Assembly (NCBI RefSeq): GCF_000731675.1
Contig: NZ_JMIT01000001.1
Span: 1,053,526-1,117,525, forward strand
DNA length: 64,000 nucleotides
Direction: 5' to 3'
Origin: Pseudomonas capeferrum
Lineage (GTDB): Bacteria > Pseudomonadota > Gammaproteobacteria > Pseudomonadales > Pseudomonadaceae
This document shows, in pieces, positions 62,165-64,000 of the stretch. A model generated the notes under the pieces. The model saw only the letters and a list, made by a program, of their open reading frames with translations. It made no database searches and was not told the DNA's origin. The translations under genes were made by a program, and so were the position numbers. Positions within the stretch are counted from its first letter, which is position 1; every line of letters begins with the position of its first letter.

Positions 62165-63111
62165 TGGCGCGCACACGGTGGCAAACCTGGGCCAAGCGCC
62201 TGTTCACCTTGCTGTTCCTGTTGCTGATACCCGCCTTGCTGTACATGCTGGCGCGCAACCTTGACTGGAACGAGGTGCGTCAGTCACTGCTGGCCTACAA
62301 ACCCGGGACCCTGGCCATCGGCTTGGTCATCGCCTTGTGCAGCTACCTGACGTTTGCCAGTTACGACCTGCTCGCACGTGCCTACACAGGGCATACGCTG
62401 CCCGCCAGGCAGGTGTTGCCGGTGGCGTTCGTGTGCTACGCCTTCAACCTCAACTTCACCACATGGGTGGGCGGCGTCGCCTTGCGTTATCGGCTGTATG
62501 GCCGGCTTGGCCTGGACACCGCGACGATCACCCGCATCCTGACCTTAGGCCTGTTGACCAACTGGATGGGCTACATGCTGCTGGCCGGTACGGTATTCGC
62601 CCTGCGCTTGGTGAAACTGCCCGAAAGCTGGGCGGTGGGCGCTACAGGCTTGCAACTGATCGGGTTCGGCTTGCTGGCCATCGCCCTTGCCTACCTGCTG
62701 GCCTGCGGCTTTGCAAAAAAACGTACCTGGCAGTGGCGCGAACATGAAGTCACCCTGCCGGCCTTGCGCCTGGCGCTGTGCCAGGTAGCCCTTGGCGCCA
62801 GCAACTGGGCGTTGATGGCGCTGCTGATCTTCTGGCTGCTCCCTGAAAAGGCCTTTTACCCGTCGATTCTCGGGATCCTGCTCATCAGTTGCTTGGCAGG
62901 TGTGGTCGCGCACATCCCGGCAGGCCTTGGCGTGCTTGAAACGGTGTTCCTGGCCTTGCTGCACGGCCAGATCCCTCAAGGCACGCTGGTAGCCGCGCTA
63001 TTGGGGTATCGAACGCTGTACTACCTGATCCCCCTGGTGCTGGCAGTCGTTACGTATCTGATTCTGGAAAAGCGCGCCAAGGCCATGCGCCAGCGCGATA
63101 ACCCAGCCTAG
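62164..63111 (+). CDS. ybhN: YbhN/AglD-like lysylphosphatidylglycerol-synthase-type membrane protein
   Basis: A 315-residue inner-membrane protein with about eight helices, having FVCYAFNLNFTTWVGGVALRYRLYGRLG and LAGVVAHIPAGLGVLETVFLALL (parts), the conserved PAGLGVLE segment of the LPG-synthase transmembrane family. It has no synthase domain, so it is a flippase-like partner. The TGATG junction couples it to clsB. Confidence 0.85.
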   Translation: MARTRWQTWAKRLFTLLFLLLIPALLYMLARNLDWNEVRQSLLAYKPGTLAIGLVIALCSYLTFASYDLLARAYTGHTLPARQVLPVAFVCYAFNLNFTTWVGGVALRYRLYGRLGLDTATITRILTLGLLTNWMGYMLLAGTVFALRLVKLPESWAVGATGLQLIGFGLLAIALAYLLACGFAKKRTWQWREHEVTLPALRLALCQVALGASNWALMALLIFWLLPEKAFYPSILGILLISCLAGVVAHIPAGLGVLETVFLALLHGQIPQGTLVAALLGYRTLYYLIPLVLAVVTYLILEKRAKAMRQRDNPA

Positions 63112-63145
63112 CGCGGTTCAAGGGCCTTGGCCCGGGAGGTAGCGT

Positions 63146-63571
63146 ATGCGAGTCGCTCTGTTGATGATGATGCTCACAAGCTTTGCCAGCACCCATGTGC
63201 TGGCAGAGGCCTGCAATGTGCTCACCCGTTCCTCCAGCGAAGCCGTCAAGCCGGTTGAGCAGCACACCTGCTACAGCTACAGCAACCTGCCTGCCGAAGC
63301 GATCAACTGGTCGTGCAGCAACGAGAGCAAGGACATGCTCAGTACGCAGAAGCAGAAAGTCGCGCGGTGCGCGGATGGCAGCGTAGGCAGTTGCATCGCG
63401 CCCTTGACCCAGGAAGCCTTGGCCAACCCCAAAGCCGGGGGTGGGCAACCTTCGACACGGCCGGCGTTGTCCAAGGATGCGCGGGTGATTACCTACTATT
63501 ACGACACACCCAGCCTTGGCCAGGCGCGGGCAGATTGCGAGCGCAGCGACGGGATCTGGCAAACGCATTGA
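63146..63571 (+). CDS. Secreted hypothetical protein
   Basis: A 141-residue protein with a signal peptide ending ...SFASTHVLA-EAC. Five or six cysteines in the mature part (CNVL, TCYSY, WSCSN, RCADG, SCIAP, DCERS) suggest disulfides. The family is not recognised. The ATG follows GGGAGGTAGCGT. A hairpin follows its stop. Confidence 0.65.
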   Translation: MRVALLMMMLTSFASTHVLAEACNVLTRSSSEAVKPVEQHTCYSYSNLPAEAINWSCSNESKDMLSTQKQKVARCADGSVGSCIAPLTQEALANPKAGGGQPSTRPALSKDARVITYYYDTPSLGQARADCERSDGIWQTH

Positions 63572-63582
63572 CCCGTAATGGC

Positions 63583-63614
63583 GCCTTTTGGGGCTGCTCG
63601 CAACCCCAAAAGGC
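63583..63614. terminator. Strong hairpin between convergent genes
   Basis: GCCTTTTGGGG and CCCCAAAAGGC form an 11-bp perfect stem over a ten-base loop. It lies between the secreted-protein gene and the metallothionein gene and may serve both. Confidence 0.7.
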
Positions 63615-63622
63615 GGTCCAAT

Positions 63623-63814
63623 TCACACCGCGCTGTCGTCGTCCTCGACTGGCCGCGACGCCTCAGCGCAATCACAACCGCTCATGCGGCACGGCTCGCC
63701 ATTGCGATGCCCCGACGCACAGGCTTCACAGCAATACGCCTTGCCCTCTTGTTGCAAGGCATTGACATCCACCGTGCAAGAACAGTGGGCACAGGCACAG
63801 CGTTGCTCATTCAT
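63623..63814 (-). CDS. bmtA: Bacterial metallothionein (BmtA type)
   Basis: A 63-residue protein with ten cysteines arranged CACAHCSCTV (about 7-16), YCCEACASGH (about 28-37) and EPCRMSGCDC (about 41-50), the SmtA/BmtA pattern. It binds zinc or cadmium in the cytosol. The last dozen residues are acidic. The ATG overlaps the end of the upstream gene, so both are co-expressed. Confidence 0.9.
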   Translation of the reverse strand: MNEQRCACAHCSCTVDVNALQQEGKAYCCEACASGHRNGEPCRMSGCDCAEASRPVEDDDSAV

Positions 63815-64000
63815 GGGGTTTGTCCTCCTCGTCTACTACGTCATCGGTCCAGGGTTCACCGTCCAGCGGCGCCGAACGCGCCAGCTCAGCCTCGTCCAGG
63901 CCGAACCCGCCGCCAATTTCGCCCGCACCGACCCGCCGCAAGGACTGGTCAGCCGGGCCCTCGCCGTCACCGGCTTCATACGGGTCACGGGCACCGGTCT
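63807..64000 (-). CDS. C-terminal part of an acidic protein (cut by window edge)
   Basis: The minus strand is open from the window edge to TGA at 63807-63809, giving about 63 residues rich in Asp, Glu and Gly (DPYEAGDGEG, VGAGEIGGGFGLDEAELARS, WTDDVVDEEDK). It overlaps the metallothionein start by eight bases. Similar acidic small proteins occur beside bmtA in Pseudomonas, but I cannot name the family. Confidence 0.5.
   Translation of the reverse strand, partial: TGARDPYEAGDGEGPADQSLRRVGAGEIGGGFGLDEAELARSAPLDGEPWTDDVVDEEDKPHE

Overview
The window looks like a chromosomal segment of a Pseudomonas putida-group bacterium. It carries a complete Pseudomonas-type phenylacetate (paa/pha) catabolon with its own permease and porin, an FNR-type regulator with an adjoining universal-stress-protein cluster, an MvaT-like silencer and Pseudomonas-specific small gene families. 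No rRNA, tRNA or CRISPR array was recognised by eye.

Layout. (1) 1-1777: edge fragment of a possible AraC-type regulator, a glutathione S-transferase and an EamA exporter. (2) About 1850-16320: accessory, partly AT-rich and decaying region. It opens with an IS66 remnant, then holds a PD-(D/E)XK-like nuclease pair, two small membrane proteins, a three-gene SMC-like ABC ATPase operon that fits the ABC-3C conflict systems (10670 down to 5132, minus strand), orphan island genes (two frameshifted), an MvaT/H-NS-family protein and a tyrosine-recombinase-like gene. At 15192-15219 lies a near-perfect XerCD dif site. Every FtsK-orienting octamer (GGGNAGGG) I found points towards it from both sides, so I read it as the chromosome's own dif, meaning the window spans the replication terminus. 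(3) 16317-19662: small core genes, a DUF3833 gene with an internal deletion, a chromate transporter and a MITE-like palindrome. (4) 25962 down to 19689: a tightly packed seven-gene operon (thermostable-hemolysin/GNAT-like protein, acyl-adenylating enzyme, heme-oxygenase-like diiron oxidase, SDR, secreted TPR protein, response regulator, histidine kinase). It looks like an uncharacterised small-molecule pathway with a built-in two-component system, and a direct repeat suited to an OmpR-type regulator sits just upstream. (5) 26104-35526: an oxygen/redox stress cluster (K+ channel, two acetyltransferases, two tandem Usp proteins, MBL/beta-CASP protein, Zn-alcohol dehydrogenase, FNR paralogue, MgtC-like protein) in which six FNR/ANR-like boxes stand before the transcription units. 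(6) 35624-39896: a HipBA toxin-antitoxin pair, an MscS remnant, a PotE-like antiporter and a solute-binding protein.

(7) 39898-57327: the phenylacetate catabolon. paaYX diverges from paaFGHIJK, followed by paaABCDE, a DUF485/sodium-solute symporter pair, an OprD-type porin and paaZ. Phenylacetate enters by porin and symporter, is activated by PaaK, epoxidised by PaaABCE, isomerised by PaaG, ring-opened and oxidised by PaaZ, then beta-oxidised by PaaJ, PaaF and PaaH. PaaI and PaaY act as thioesterase-type housekeepers and PaaX is the repressor. (8) 57520-64000: stress and envelope genes (DUF6555, KGG protein, ClpP-like protein without the usual Asp, DUF72, a ybhP-clsB-ybhN operon, a secreted protein, a bacterial metallothionein and an acidic protein cut by the window edge).
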